The notes: a model not told the origin generated them from the sequence alone. DNA of 64,000 nucleotides from an uncultured Collinsella sp. (GCA_900548265.1 URKG01000007.1:30891-94890); one strand, 5' to 3'; counted from the stretch's first letter, positions 18,278 through 27,381 are shown. Numbers and translations: made by a program.

Positions 18278-19003
18278 TTGGCTTTATCTCAACGACTCGC
18301 GCGCGCCCAGGAAATCCTGGGCCACGAGTTCAATAACAAGGTGCTGCTGCGCGCGGCGCTCACGCACCCCTCTGCCGTGGAAGGTCAGCCCGTCTCGGCG
18401 AGCTATGAGCGCCTTGAGTTTTTGGGCGATTCCATTTTGGGCGCCGTGGTTGCCCGCTCGCTCTTTGAGTCCTATCCGGAGTTTGACGAGGGCAAGCTTA
18501 CGCGCCTGAAGGTGTCGCTCGTCTCGGGTGCCACGCTGTCCGAGGTCTCCCATGAGCTGGGCATCGACGACATCATCATCTTTGGTGCCTCCGAGACCGG
18601 CACGGGCGCGCGCGGCCTGCATTCGGCGCTCGAGAACGTTTACGAGTCGCTCGTGGGCGCGCTGTATCTGGATGCCGGCTGGGACGTTGCGGCGGACTTT
18701 ATCCACCGTACGCTTAAGCCGCACCTTGCCTCCGAACGTGCCGAGCATCCTGCGAACCCCAAGTCGTTTTTGCAGGAGTGCGTGCAGGCCGACGGCCACG
18801 AGCCTCCGGCGTACAAGCTCGTTGGCTCTGAGGGCCCGGCACACGCACCGACCTTTACCGCTGTGGTGCTCATCGACGGTATCCGCCAGGGCCGCGGCAC
18901 CGGTTCCTCCAAGAAGGAGGCCGAGGGAGCTGCCGCGCTCGAGGCGCTCGACCGCATGGGTTACACCACCAACGGCGTGATTCTGAACAAGAAGCCTGTT
19001 TAA
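18278..19003 (+). CDS. rnc: Ribonuclease III
   Basis: Double-strand-specific endoribonuclease for rRNA and mRNA processing. The signature YERLEFLGDSILGAVVA contains catalytic Glu and Asp residues; ENVYESLVGALYLDAGW carries the second acidic cluster. The double-stranded-RNA-binding domain covers about residues 160-230, with GTGSSKKEAEGAAALEAL. Start is a TTG preceded by AAGGAGG at 18263-18269. Length 241 is typical. The acpP-rnc-smc-ftsY order is conserved across Gram-positive bacteria. Confidence 0.95.
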   Translation: MALSQRLARAQEILGHEFNNKVLLRAALTHPSAVEGQPVSASYERLEFLGDSILGAVVARSLFESYPEFDEGKLTRLKVSLVSGATLSEVSHELGIDDIIIFGASETGTGARGLHSALENVYESLVGALYLDAGWDVAADFIHRTLKPHLASERAEHPANPKSFLQECVQADGHEPPAYKLVGSEGPAHAPTFTAVVLIDGIRQGRGTGSSKKEAEGAAALEALDRMGYTTNGVILNKKPV

Positions 19004-19013
19004 GCGAGGAGCC

Positions 19014-22000
19014 GTGTATCTCAAGTCCCTCACGCTCAAAGGGTTCAAGTCGTTTGCCGACCGCGCCCATATGACGTTTGAGCCGGGCCTGACCGTCATC
19101 GTCGGCCCCAACGGCTCGGGAAAATCGAACATCTCAGACTCGATTCTTTGGGTCCTGGGCGAGCAGAGCGCCAAGCAGCTGCGCGGCCAGGCCATGGAGG
19201 ATGTCATCTTCTCGGGCTCGTCAGCGCGCAAGCCGGTGGGTGTCGCCGAGGTTACGTTGGTGCTCGATAACTCGGACCATATGCTGCCCGTCGACTTTGA
19301 CGAGGTCGCCATCACCCGTCGCATGTATCGCTCGGGCGAAAGCGAGTACCTCATCAACTCGAGTCCGTGCCGCCTGATGGACATTCAGGACATCCTGCAC
19401 GATTCGGGCCTGGGCAAGGATACGCATTCCATTATTAGCCAGGGCAAGCTCGACGCCATTTTGCAGAGCCGCCCCGAGGAGCGCCGCGCCCTCATCGAGG
19501 AGGCCGCCGGCATCTCTAAGCACAAGCGCCGCAAGGAGCGTGCGCTCAAAAAGATTAAGTCGATGGACGAGCACCTGACGCGTGCCCGCGACATCAATAA
19601 GGAAATCGCCCGTCAGCTGCGACCGCTGGAGCGTCAGGTCGATCGCGCGCGCAAGTACAAAGAGCTGTCCTCGCGCGCGAACGAGCTTACGCAGATGTTG
19701 GCCGTCGACGAGCTGCGTTCGCTTCAGTCGCAGTGGAACGACCTGGAGAGCCGCTCCAAGGAGGGCGCTGCCGAGCTTGAGCTTGCGCAGTACCGCTTGG
19801 GCGAAAAGGAGCGCGAGCTCGAGAAGCTCCAGGTCATGCTCGAGGAAAAGGGCCTGTTTGTGGGCGACTTGGGCGAGCAGCGCCGTCATATGCAAGATGT
19901 GGTCGGCCGCATTAACTCCGACATGCGCCTGCTCGAGGAAAAGGGTCACAACATGGTGTCGCGCCTGTCTGACATGCGCGGGCAGATTTCGAGCTCCGAG
20001 CATCAGCGTCGTCGCGTGGTCGAGGAGCTCGAGGACGCGCGTGCGCAGCTTGAGGAAGTGACCGGCGCGCACATGCAGGCCCAGGAGGACGTTGACGCCG
20101 CTGGTCCTGCCGCCGCAGAGCTCCACGAGCGGCGCGTGGCGCTCGACAATCAGATTTCGCAGCTTACGCGTGAGCAACGCGATGTGCAGCGCGTGGCCGA
20201 CAACGCCGCGCTCGAGCTCGCCAAGGTGAAGGACTCGCTGAGCAATGCCGAGGTCGAGGACAACATGTATGCCTCGCGCCTGGAGCAGATTGACGAGCAG
20301 CTCGAGGAGGTCACGGCCTCGCTCGAGAGCCGTCGCAACCGCGCAGAGGAGCTTGAGGGTGCTCTTGAGGAAGCGCGCCAGGCCCAGGCCGATGCGCGTG
20401 AGGCCACCGAGACGGCACGCGCGGCCCTGAAGGACCTGCGTGCCCGCGAGAGCGAGGCGCGCAACAAGTTGTCCGAGGTGCGCTCGGAGCTTTCCAGCCA
20501 AAAGAAACTCGATGCCCGCATGGCCGACAGCTCGCCGCTCGTTAGCCGTCTGGTGGGCGCGCTGGGCGACGACGTCTCGGGCCGTCTGGGCGATGTGCTC
20601 GAGGCACCGCGTGAGCTTGAGGGCCTGGTTGAGCAACTGCTCGCCTGCGATATCGATGCCCTGTTGTTCGATAACGCTGCTGCACTTGAGCGTGCCGGTC
20701 GTGCGGCTCTGGACCAAAAGAAGGCCTCGGGCGAGGCGCTGCTGGTGGCGCGCAGCGTGAGTGGCTCTGCGGTCGCCGAGGGTGCCGCCGGTACCCGTCT
20801 TGTTGATCGTCTGTCCGTGCGTGCGGGCTACGGTCCGGTCGTCGAGGCATTGCTCGGCGGCTATTACGTGGTCGATGACTTGGCTGCCGCCCTGGCCGCG
20901 CCCGTCGTTGATGGTGTGACTTACGTGACTCCCGATGGTGCGCGCGTTGCCTGCGGCGGCCTGGTTCGCGTGGGGCTTGATGCCGGCGAGACTTCGGGCG
21001 CTTTGGAGCGTAAGCGTCGCATCCGCGAGCTGGAAGGCCTGGAGCCCGATCTTGCTGCCGTGTTTGAGCATGTTTCGGATCAGGTCGTCGAGGCCAATGC
21101 GGCCGTCGAGGAGGCGCGCGCCGCCGAGGGCGATGCCGCCGGCGAGATTGCCCGTCTTGAGGGCGAGCGCCGCTCGCTGCTCTCTGAGATCGGCCGCCTG
21201 GAGCAGAGTGCCAACAATGCCGAGGTCGAGCGCGTGCGCATTTCCAAGCGCCGCGAGCAGGCTGCCGAGGCCGTTCGTGCCGCACGCCCGCGCGTGGACG
21301 AGCTCACTCGTTCGCGTGACGAGGCCCGCGCGCAGGCAAGCGATCTGGGCTTGCAGATTGCCGAGGCCAACGACGAACTCGACCGCGTTCGCCGTGACGA
21401 TTCCGAGGCTGCCGGCAAGCTCGCCGACGCCAAGGTCCGCCTAGCCCAGACGAGTGAACGCCTGCGTTCGCTGAAGGGCCGCGTGCCCGACCTGGAGCAT
21501 CGTCTTGAGGGCATCGACCGTCGTATCCGCGGAACACGCCAGGCTTCGCGCTCGCTCGAGCTGCTGCGCCTGCGCGTCGATCCCATGCACGAACGCTATT
21601 CTGCCCTGTTGGAACGCGCGTCGGATTGGGCAGCGCGCCTGCGTGACCAGGCCTCTCTGGAGGAGGCGGACTCCGCTTCGCTCAAGAAGACCATCGAGGA
21701 TGCCAAGGCAGAGGTTGCCCGCGCTAAGGAGCGAGTCGATACCGCCTCTGCCACGCAAAACGAGTTCAAGGTCGCGCGTGGCAAGCTCGAGGTGCAGGTA
21801 GAGGCCGCCATTAAGGCCATTACCGCCGATGGCACGACGGTGCTCGAGAAAGCGCTCATGCTTCCGGCGCCCACGGACCGCGATGCCGCCGAGCGCGAAC
21901 TCAACCAGCTTGTGCGCCAGATCAACAACCTTGGTCCCGTTAACCAAGTTGCCATGGAGGAGTACGAGCAGCTCAAGTGCCGTGCCGACTACATCGAGGA

Positions 22001-22550
22001 GCAGCTGGCCGATCTGGAGCGCGCGCGCAAGGCGCTCACCAAGATCACGGTGGCCATTGATCGCAAGATGCGGAAGGCCTTCCTGGTGACGTTTGAGAAG
22101 GTCGACGCGAACTTCCGCGAGATCTTCGCTATGCTCTTCCCGGGCGGCCAGGCTCATCTGGAGATGACCGATCCCGAGCATCCTGCCGAGACGGGTATCG
22201 AGGTCGTGGCGCAGCCGCGCGGCAAGCGCATCACCAAGATGATGCTCATGTCGGGCGGCGAGAAGAGCCTGACGGCGCTCGCCCTGCTCTTTGCTGTGTA
22301 TCGCACGCGCACGGTGCCGTTCTATGTGCTGGACGAGGTCGAGGCGGCGCTCGATGACGCCAACCTGTCCAAGCTCATCGGCGCGCTCGATGTGTTGCGT
22401 TCCGATACGCAGCTCTTGGTTATCTCGCATCAGCGCCGTACTATGGAGGACGCTGACGTCCTCTATGGCGTCTCGATGCAAGCCGACGGCGTCAGTCGCG
22501 TCGTCTCGCAAAAACTCGATCGCGAAACCGGAAAGGTCGTGAATGCATAA
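19014..22550 (+). CDS. smc: Chromosome segregation protein SMC
   Basis: 1178-residue structural-maintenance-of-chromosomes ATPase that compacts and segregates DNA with ScpA and ScpB. Walker A is GPNGSGKSNISDSILWVLG near residue 32. Two long coiled-coil arms (about 170-500 and 665-1010) flank a hinge (about 510-650, starting near LVGALGDDVSGRLGDVLEAP). The C-terminal head has the signature LMSGGEKSLTALALLFA and Walker B PFYVLDEVEAALDD. Translation starts at a GTG 10 bases after rnc with GCGAGGAG upstream. It overlaps ftsY by one base. scpA and scpB are not in the window. Confidence 0.97.
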   Translation: MYLKSLTLKGFKSFADRAHMTFEPGLTVIVGPNGSGKSNISDSILWVLGEQSAKQLRGQAMEDVIFSGSSARKPVGVAEVTLVLDNSDHMLPVDFDEVAITRRMYRSGESEYLINSSPCRLMDIQDILHDSGLGKDTHSIISQGKLDAILQSRPEERRALIEEAAGISKHKRRKERALKKIKSMDEHLTRARDINKEIARQLRPLERQVDRARKYKELSSRANELTQMLAVDELRSLQSQWNDLESRSKEGAAELELAQYRLGEKERELEKLQVMLEEKGLFVGDLGEQRRHMQDVVGRINSDMRLLEEKGHNMVSRLSDMRGQISSSEHQRRRVVEELEDARAQLEEVTGAHMQAQEDVDAAGPAAAELHERRVALDNQISQLTREQRDVQRVADNAALELAKVKDSLSNAEVEDNMYASRLEQIDEQLEEVTASLESRRNRAEELEGALEEARQAQADAREATETARAALKDLRARESEARNKLSEVRSELSSQKKLDARMADSSPLVSRLVGALGDDVSGRLGDVLEAPRELEGLVEQLLACDIDALLFDNAAALERAGRAALDQKKASGEALLVARSVSGSAVAEGAAGTRLVDRLSVRAGYGPVVEALLGGYYVVDDLAAALAAPVVDGVTYVTPDGARVACGGLVRVGLDAGETSGALERKRRIRELEGLEPDLAAVFEHVSDQVVEANAAVEEARAAEGDAAGEIARLEGERRSLLSEIGRLEQSANNAEVERVRISKRREQAAEAVRAARPRVDELTRSRDEARAQASDLGLQIAEANDELDRVRRDDSEAAGKLADAKVRLAQTSERLRSLKGRVPDLEHRLEGIDRRIRGTRQASRSLELLRLRVDPMHERYSALLERASDWAARLRDQASLEEADSASLKKTIEDAKAEVARAKERVDTASATQNEFKVARGKLEVQVEAAIKAITADGTTVLEKALMLPAPTDRDAAERELNQLVRQINNLGPVNQVAMEEYEQLKCRADYIEEQLADLERARKALTKITVAIDRKMRKAFLVTFEKVDANFREIFAMLFPGGQAHLEMTDPEHPAETGIEVVAQPRGKRITKMMLMSGGEKSLTALALLFAVYRTRTVPFYVLDEVEAALDDANLSKLIGALDVLRSDTQLLVISHQRRTMEDADVLYGVSMQADGVSRVVSQKLDRETGKVVNA

Positions 22551-23467
22551 TGGGATTCTTCGATGCTCTCTCGCGCGGACTTGAGCGCAGCCGCGAGGCC
22601 CTCAACGAGGTCTTCTACTTTGGCGGCGAGGTCGACGAGGATTTTTGGGAGGACCTGGAGGACACCCTCGTAATGGGTGACATGGGCGCCGAGGTCGCTA
22701 TCAAGGTCTCCGATGACCTGCGCGATGCCGCGGCCAAGAAGAACCTCAAGACCGCTCCGCAGCTTCGCCGCGCTCTGGCCGAGCAGCTTGAGCAGCACTT
22801 TGTGCCCATCGAGCGCGATCCGTTCTCCGATACGCCGAGCTGCGTGCTGTTTGTGGGCATCAACGGTGCCGGCAAGACCACGACGGTCGGTAAGATCGCG
22901 AGCGCCATGGCTGCCCGCGGCAAGAACGTGGTGATCGGTTCGGCCGACACCTTCCGCGCCGCCGCCATCGAGCAGCTTGATGTGTGGGGCCAGCGCGCCG
23001 GCGTTCCCGTCATCAAGCGCGATCGCGGCTCCGACCCGGCAAGTGTTTGCTACGACGTGCTCGACGAGGCCGATAAGCGCGGCAGCGACCTGGTGCTCAT
23101 CGATACCGCCGGCCGTCTGCACACGAGCCCTGAGCTCATGCGCGAGCTTGCCAAGGTGGTCAATGTGACCCGTAAGCGCGCCGCCAATATGGCCGCCGGT
23201 CCCATGCCGGTTTCGGTCGTGCTTGTGATCGACGCCGCGACGGGCCAAAACGGTCTGAACCAGGCGCTCGAGTTTAACGAGGCGCTGGGCCTGGACGGTA
23301 TTATCATGACAAAGCTTGACGGCACGGCAAAGGGCGGTATCGCCATGGCCGTGGCCGAGAAGCTCAAGCTTCCCATCCTGCGCATCGGCGTGGGCGAGCA
23401 GGTCGATGACCTGCAGGAGTTTAATGCCAAAGATTTCTGCCGCGCCCTGGTGGGCGAGTCCAACTAA
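22550..23467 (+). CDS. ftsY: Signal recognition particle receptor FtsY
   Basis: Membrane-associated GTPase that docks SRP-ribosome complexes to the translocon. The 305-residue protein lacks a long acidic A domain: the N helix begins almost at once (LSRGLERSREALNE). G-domain motifs are FVGINGAGKTTTVGKIA, SADTFRAAAIEQL, DTAGRLHTS and TKLDGTAKGG. The start ATG overlaps the smc stop (TAATG). ffh follows 10 bases later, so both SRP GTPases are in one unit. Confidence 0.96.
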   Translation: MGFFDALSRGLERSREALNEVFYFGGEVDEDFWEDLEDTLVMGDMGAEVAIKVSDDLRDAAAKKNLKTAPQLRRALAEQLEQHFVPIERDPFSDTPSCVLFVGINGAGKTTTVGKIASAMAARGKNVVIGSADTFRAAAIEQLDVWGQRAGVPVIKRDRGSDPASVCYDVLDEADKRGSDLVLIDTAGRLHTSPELMRELAKVVNVTRKRAANMAAGPMPVSVVLVIDAATGQNGLNQALEFNEALGLDGIIMTKLDGTAKGGIAMAVAEKLKLPILRIGVGEQVDDLQEFNAKDFCRALVGESN

Positions 23468-23477
23468 GGAGTGACTA

Positions 23478-24953
23478 GTGTTTGATTCTCTGAGCGATCG
23501 CCTCAACGACACATTTGACCGCCTGCGCGGCAAGGGTAAACTGACCGAGGCCGATATCACCTCTGCCATGCGCGACATTCGCATGGCGTTGCTCGAGGCC
23601 GACGTCAACTTTAAGGTCGTCAAGGAGTTTGTCGCCAAGACCAAGGAGCGCTGCATGACCGCCGAGGTCATGGAGTCGCTGTCGCCGGCGCAAAACGTCG
23701 TCAAGATCGTGCTCGACGAGCTTACCGAGATGCTCGGTTCCACCGAGAGCAAGCTCGTCTTTAGCAACCGCATCCCCAATGTCATCATGCTCGTGGGCCT
23801 GCAGGGCTCCGGTAAGACTACGGCAGCCGTAAAGCTGGCTTATCTGCTCAAGAAGCAGGGTCGCTCGCCGCTGCTCGCCGCGTGCGACGTCTACCGCCCC
23901 GCCGCTGCCGACCAGCTGGCCACGCTTGGCGGCGAGATCGGCGTGCCGGTCTTCCGCGGTGACGGCGCGCACCCGGTCGATATCGCCAAGGGCGCCATCC
24001 AGGAGGCCGTTGACCACCTGCGCGACGTGGTCATCGTCGATACCGCCGGTCGCCTGCAGATCGACGAGCAGATGATGCAGGAGGCCGTGGACATCAAGAA
24101 GGCCGTCAAGCCCGATCAGGTGCTGATGGTCGTCGATGCCATGACTGGCCAGGATATTGTCAACGTCGTCTCGACCTTCGCCGAGCGCACCGACTTTGAC
24201 GGCGTGATCATCTCCAAGCTCGACGGCGACGCCCGTGGTGGCGGCGCGCTTTCCGTGCGCCAGGTGACCGGCAAGCCTATCAAGTTCGTGAGCATGGGCG
24301 AGAAACCCGATTCGCTGGAGCCGTTCTATCCCGATCGTATGGCCAAGCGCATTCTGGGCATGGGCGACGTTATCGGCATTATCGAGAAGGCCCAGGAGGC
24401 GGCCGACGCCGAGCAGCTCGAGGCTGCCGAGCGCATGCTGCGCGAGGGCTTTACCATGAACGACATGCTCGACCAGATGAAGGCCGTCAAGAAGATGGGC
24501 GGCATGAAGGGCATCCTGGGCATGCTCCCCGGTGGCCAGCGTGCGCTCAACCAGATGGGTGGCAACCTGGACGAAGGCATCTTCGATAAGAACGAGGCCA
24601 TTATCATGTCGATGACCAAGGAGGAGCGCCTGCGTCCCTCCATCATCAACGGTCAGCGCCGTGCCCGCATTGCCAAGGGCGCCGGCGTGACCCCCACCGA
24701 GGTCAATAGCCTTATGAAGCAGTGGGGCGAGATGAACAAGATGATGGGCCGCATGCGCACGATGGCCAATCAGGCTCAGGCCGGCGGCAAGAAGGGCAAG
24801 AAGGGTAAGAAGGGCAAGAAGATGCGCATGCCCAATATCCCTGGCCTGGACGCTATGGGTCTGGGCGGCATGGGCGGCCTGGGTACGGGCGGCCCCAAGT
24901 CCGATATGGACCTGCTGCGCCAGATGGAAGCGCAGATGCGTAATAAGAAATAG
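23478..24953 (+). CDS. ffh: Signal recognition particle protein (SRP54)
   Basis: SRP GTPase that binds signal sequences and SRP RNA. The NG domain shows VGLQGSGKTTAAVKLA, CDVYRPAAADQL, DTAGRLQIDE and SKLDGDARGG. The C-terminal M domain is Met-rich and contains SMTKEERLRPSIINGQRRARIAKG, the RNA-binding region. The tail is unusual: a Gly-Lys-Lys repeat (about residues 435-450) followed by a Met/Gly-rich PNIPGLDAMGLGGMGGLG segment. Start is GTG. A strong terminator follows; the rpsP-rimM-trmD genes that often follow ffh are absent here. Confidence 0.97.
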   Translation: MFDSLSDRLNDTFDRLRGKGKLTEADITSAMRDIRMALLEADVNFKVVKEFVAKTKERCMTAEVMESLSPAQNVVKIVLDELTEMLGSTESKLVFSNRIPNVIMLVGLQGSGKTTAAVKLAYLLKKQGRSPLLAACDVYRPAAADQLATLGGEIGVPVFRGDGAHPVDIAKGAIQEAVDHLRDVVIVDTAGRLQIDEQMMQEAVDIKKAVKPDQVLMVVDAMTGQDIVNVVSTFAERTDFDGVIISKLDGDARGGGALSVRQVTGKPIKFVSMGEKPDSLEPFYPDRMAKRILGMGDVIGIIEKAQEAADAEQLEAAERMLREGFTMNDMLDQMKAVKKMGGMKGILGMLPGGQRALNQMGGNLDEGIFDKNEAIIMSMTKEERLRPSIINGQRRARIAKGAGVTPTEVNSLMKQWGEMNKMMGRMRTMANQAQAGGKKGKKGKKGKKMRMPNIPGLDAMGLGGMGGLGTGGPKSDMDLLRQMEAQMRNKK

Positions 24954-24978
24954 TGCTGTAATTCCAGCTTGATATGGC

Positions 24979-25013
24979 AAAGGCCACTCGGTAGCTACCG
25001 GGTGGCCTTTGTT
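24979..25013 (+). terminator. Rho-independent terminator after ffh
   Basis: AAAGGCCACTCGGTAG (24979-24994) pairs with CTACCGGGTGGCCTTT (24995-25010), giving a nearly continuous stem with a minimal loop, one G-T pair and a short T-rich tail. Confidence 0.8.
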
Positions 25014-25073
25014 GTTGGCTTTGATTGTTGGGTTGCGTTCAGTGTCGCGCCCCGAGTTCACGGTGCCGTGCCG

Positions 25074-25838
25074 TTAGTGGCAGCCGCAGCCCTCGTGGCC
25101 CTCGTGCTCGTGATGGCCGTGGCAACCACAGGATTCGCCGTGCTCATAGGCGTGCTCGTGGTCATGGCCGTGGCAGCTGCACGTGGCCTCGCCGTTCTGT
25201 GCGAGCGTGCCGGAGATAAGTGCCTCGACGCAAGCGTCGCAGTTGCCTTGGGCACCTGCATATACCGTGATGCCGGCTTGAGCAAGCGCGTTGATAGCGC
25301 CACCGCCGATGCCGCCGCAGATGAGCGTGTCCACGCCGCCGTTGGCGAGTAGGCCCGCCAGGGCGCCGTGACCGGTGCCGCCGGTGCCCACGACCTGCTC
25401 GTTGAGCACCTTGCCGTCCTGAATGTCGTAGATCTTGAACTGCTCGCTGCGGCCAAAGTGCATAAAGATGTTGCCGTTGTCGTACGTGGTTGCCACCCTC
25501 ATGGTGTCGACCTCCTTTGCTGGCCATGCGGCCGTTGTCGTGGTGATGGGGGAGTATGCGATATTGCCGCCCTCGATACTGAGCGCTCGCCCGTTGACCA
25601 GCGCGTTTGCCACCTTACGATGCGCTCGGCTGCAAATAGCCGCCACCGTGGCGCGCGCGATGCCCATCTGCTGTGCGACTGCCTCTTGGTTAAGGCCTTC
25701 CAGGTCGCACAGGCGCAGCACCTCGAGCTCGTCGACTGTCATATCGATGGCGTCTCCGCTGGCAAGGCCGTCTGGGGTAAAGCCGCGATATTCGGGGATG
25801 ATCCCAACACGGCGTAATTTTTCGCGTCTTCCTGCCAT
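25074..25838 (-). CDS. DUF134 DNA-binding / NifX-like iron-cluster domain fusion
   Basis: 254-residue protein with two recognisable parts. Residues 1-90 are DUF134 (UPF0251): RREKLRRVGIIPEYRGFTP, then a helix-turn-helix with LRLCDLEGLNQEAVAQQMGI and ATVAAICSRAHRKVANAL. Residues 113-225 resemble the dinitrogenase iron-molybdenum cofactor (NifX/NifB C-terminal) fold: MRVATTYDNGNIFMHFGRSE and LICGGIGGGAINAL. The last ~35 residues are His/Cys-rich and suggest metal binding. The ATG at 25838 has TAAGGAG five bases upstream. A strong AAAGGAGG lies before the internal Met113 (25502). It is divergent from thyA. No nitrogenase genes are present, so a role in metal or redox sensing is more likely; this is inference. 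Confidence 0.82.
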   Translation of the reverse strand: MAGRREKLRRVGIIPEYRGFTPDGLASGDAIDMTVDELEVLRLCDLEGLNQEAVAQQMGIARATVAAICSRAHRKVANALVNGRALSIEGGNIAYSPITTTTAAWPAKEVDTMRVATTYDNGNIFMHFGRSEQFKIYDIQDGKVLNEQVVGTGGTGHGALAGLLANGGVDTLICGGIGGGAINALAQAGITVYAGAQGNCDACVEALISGTLAQNGEATCSCHGHDHEHAYEHGESCGCHGHHEHEGHEGCGCH

Positions 25839-25850
25839 GCGCACTCCTTA

Positions 25851-25920
25851 TCTGACATATATCAACAATAGAATAGCGAACGTGCAGATTTGCGCAAGGA
25901 ATTTCTGTCATATGTCAGAA
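25851..25920. promoter_or_regulatory. Two related CATATG-centred dyad sites upstream of the DUF134 gene
   Basis: TCTGACATATATCA (25851-25864) and TTCTGTCATATGTCAGAA (25903-25920) share a TCTGxCATATxTCA core. The second is a dyad with a single mismatched pair on each side of CATATG. The first abuts the ribosome binding site of the DUF134 fusion gene and the second lies 65-82 bases upstream of its start, towards thyA. They look like operator sites, possibly autoregulatory. Confidence 0.5.
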
Positions 25921-25964
25921 AATGAGCGCTTATGTTTGGGCTGTGGGGCCGCGTGCGCCTGGGC

Positions 25965-25970
25965 TACAAT
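25965..25970 (+). promoter_or_regulatory. Likely -10 element of thyA
   Basis: TACAAT lies 35 bases before the thyA start, inside the divergent gap. No convincing -35 hexamer is seen at 16-18 bases upstream, so activator dependence or a weak promoter is possible. Confidence 0.4.
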
Positions 25971-26004
25971 GAATCTCGCTTGTAGGCGACTGACAGGAGG
26001 GTCA

Positions 26005-26853
26005 ATGAGCAAGGCTGATCAACAGTTTGTAACCATGTGCCGCGATATCTTGGACCATGGCACCACCACCGAGGGCCAAAAGGTCCGTCCGGTGTGGGAG
26101 GACGGCACCCCTGCCTATACCATTAAAAACTTTGGTGTCACGGCGCGCTATGATCTGCGCGAGGAGTTCCCTGCGCTCACCCTGCGTCGTACGGCGCTTA
26201 AGTCTGCCATGGACGAGATTCTGTGGATCTATCAAAAGAAGTCCAATAACGTGCATGATCTCAACAGCCATATCTGGGATGAGTGGGCCGATGAGACCGG
26301 TTCCATCGGTAAAGCCTACGGCTATCAGATTGGTCAGAAGAGCCATTACGCCGAGGGCGACTTCGACCAGATGGACCGTGTGCTGTACGACCTTAAGCAC
26401 ACGCCGTATAGTCGCCGCATTATGACCAATACGTACGTGTTTAGCGATTTGTCCGAGATGCACCTTTATCCGTGCGCCTATAGCGTGACCTATAACGTGA
26501 CGCAGCGTCCTCAGGACGACAAGCCGACGCTCAACATGATTCTCAACCAGCGCAGCCAGGACATTTTGGCCGCGAACAACTGGAACGTGTGCCAGTACGC
26601 CATTTTGCTGATGATGGTCGCGCAGTCGGTCGATATGATTCCCGGTGAGCTGCTGCACGTGATCGCCGACGCCCATATCTATGATCGTCATGTCGATATC
26701 GTCCGCGAGCTTATCGAGCGTCCGCAGTTTGCGGCACCCAAGGTAACGCTCAACCCCGATGTGCATGACTTCTATGCGTTTACGACCGATGACCTGATCG
26801 TCGAGGGCTATGAGCACGGCCCGCAGGTCAAGAACATTCCCATTGCGGTGTAG
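26005..26853 (+). CDS. thyA: Thymidylate synthase (ThyA, Bacillus/phage-type)
   Basis: Methylates dUMP to dTMP with methylene-tetrahydrofolate. The active-site Cys is in LYPCAYSVTYNV; the usual PPCH His is an Ala and the following Gln is changed, as in the Bacillus subtilis ThyA sub-family. NQRSQDILAANNWNVCQYAIL supplies the phosphate-binding Arg and the dUMP-binding Asp and Asn, and ADAHIYDRH the conserved His and Tyr. 282 residues. AGGAGG at 25995-26000 sets the start. A much longer in-frame extension upstream overlaps the divergent gene and is not credible. Followed directly by folA, which regenerates the folate. Confidence 0.93.
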   Translation: MSKADQQFVTMCRDILDHGTTTEGQKVRPVWEDGTPAYTIKNFGVTARYDLREEFPALTLRRTALKSAMDEILWIYQKKSNNVHDLNSHIWDEWADETGSIGKAYGYQIGQKSHYAEGDFDQMDRVLYDLKHTPYSRRIMTNTYVFSDLSEMHLYPCAYSVTYNVTQRPQDDKPTLNMILNQRSQDILAANNWNVCQYAILLMMVAQSVDMIPGELLHVIADAHIYDRHVDIVRELIERPQFAAPKVTLNPDVHDFYAFTTDDLIVEGYEHGPQVKNIPIAV

Positions 26854-26862
26854 GTGGTGCTC

Positions 26863-27381
26863 ATGACGTGTAAGCTATCTACTATCGTTGCCGTGTGTGA
26901 CGATTGGGGCATTGGGTGCGAGGGCGACATGGTAGTGTCCAATCGCGCCGATATGCGCCATTTTGTGGCCTGCACCAAGGGCTGCCCGGTTATCATGGGA
27001 CGCAAGACGCTGCTGAGTTTTCCCGGCGGGCGTCCTCTCAAGAACCGCCGCAATATCGTGCTTACGCGCGATATGGGCTTTACCCGCGAGGGCGTCGACG
27101 TGGTGCATAGCGTTGACGAAGCGCTCTCTGCGGTTGCCGATGAGCTCGTTGCCTGGGTGATCGGTGGCGGCGATGTCTATCGGCAGTTTTTGCCGTACTG
27201 CGTGGAGGCCGAGGTCACGCACGACCATTGCACTCATGCCGTGGACACGTACTTTCCCGACTTGGACGCCGATCCCGCGTGGGAGATTGCGCAGCGTAGC
27301 GGGGTCGCGACGATTGCCGCCGGTGAGGGTGACGAGGGCGTCAATTATGAGTTCGTGACGTATCGTCGCATCGAGGCGTAA
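26863..27381 (+). CDS. folA: Dihydrofolate reductase
   Basis: Reduces the dihydrofolate made by ThyA. Family blocks seen are VAVCDDWGIGCEGDMV (substrate and cofactor region), GCPVIMGRKTLLSFPGGRPL (NADPH-binding), NIVLTRD and VIGGGDVYRQFLPY. The ATG at 26863 gives 172 residues; a GTG at 26854, immediately after thyA, is an alternative that adds three residues. The thyA-folA pair is a standard unit, and only 9 bases separate them. Confidence 0.92.
   Translation: MTCKLSTIVAVCDDWGIGCEGDMVVSNRADMRHFVACTKGCPVIMGRKTLLSFPGGRPLKNRRNIVLTRDMGFTREGVDVVHSVDEALSAVADELVAWVIGGGDVYRQFLPYCVEAEVTHDHCTHAVDTYFPDLDADPAWEIAQRSGVATIAAGEGDEGVNYEFVTYRRIEA

Noticed and set aside
24790..24822. AAGAAGGGC repeats inside ffh as a possible short tandem repeat locus
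   Set aside because: They encode the Gly-Lys-Lys tail of SRP54 in frame and are explained by the protein.
25435..26004. Long N-terminal extension of ThyA
   Set aside because: It overlaps the divergent DUF134 gene and its operator region; AGGAGG and the conserved N-terminus place the start at 26005.
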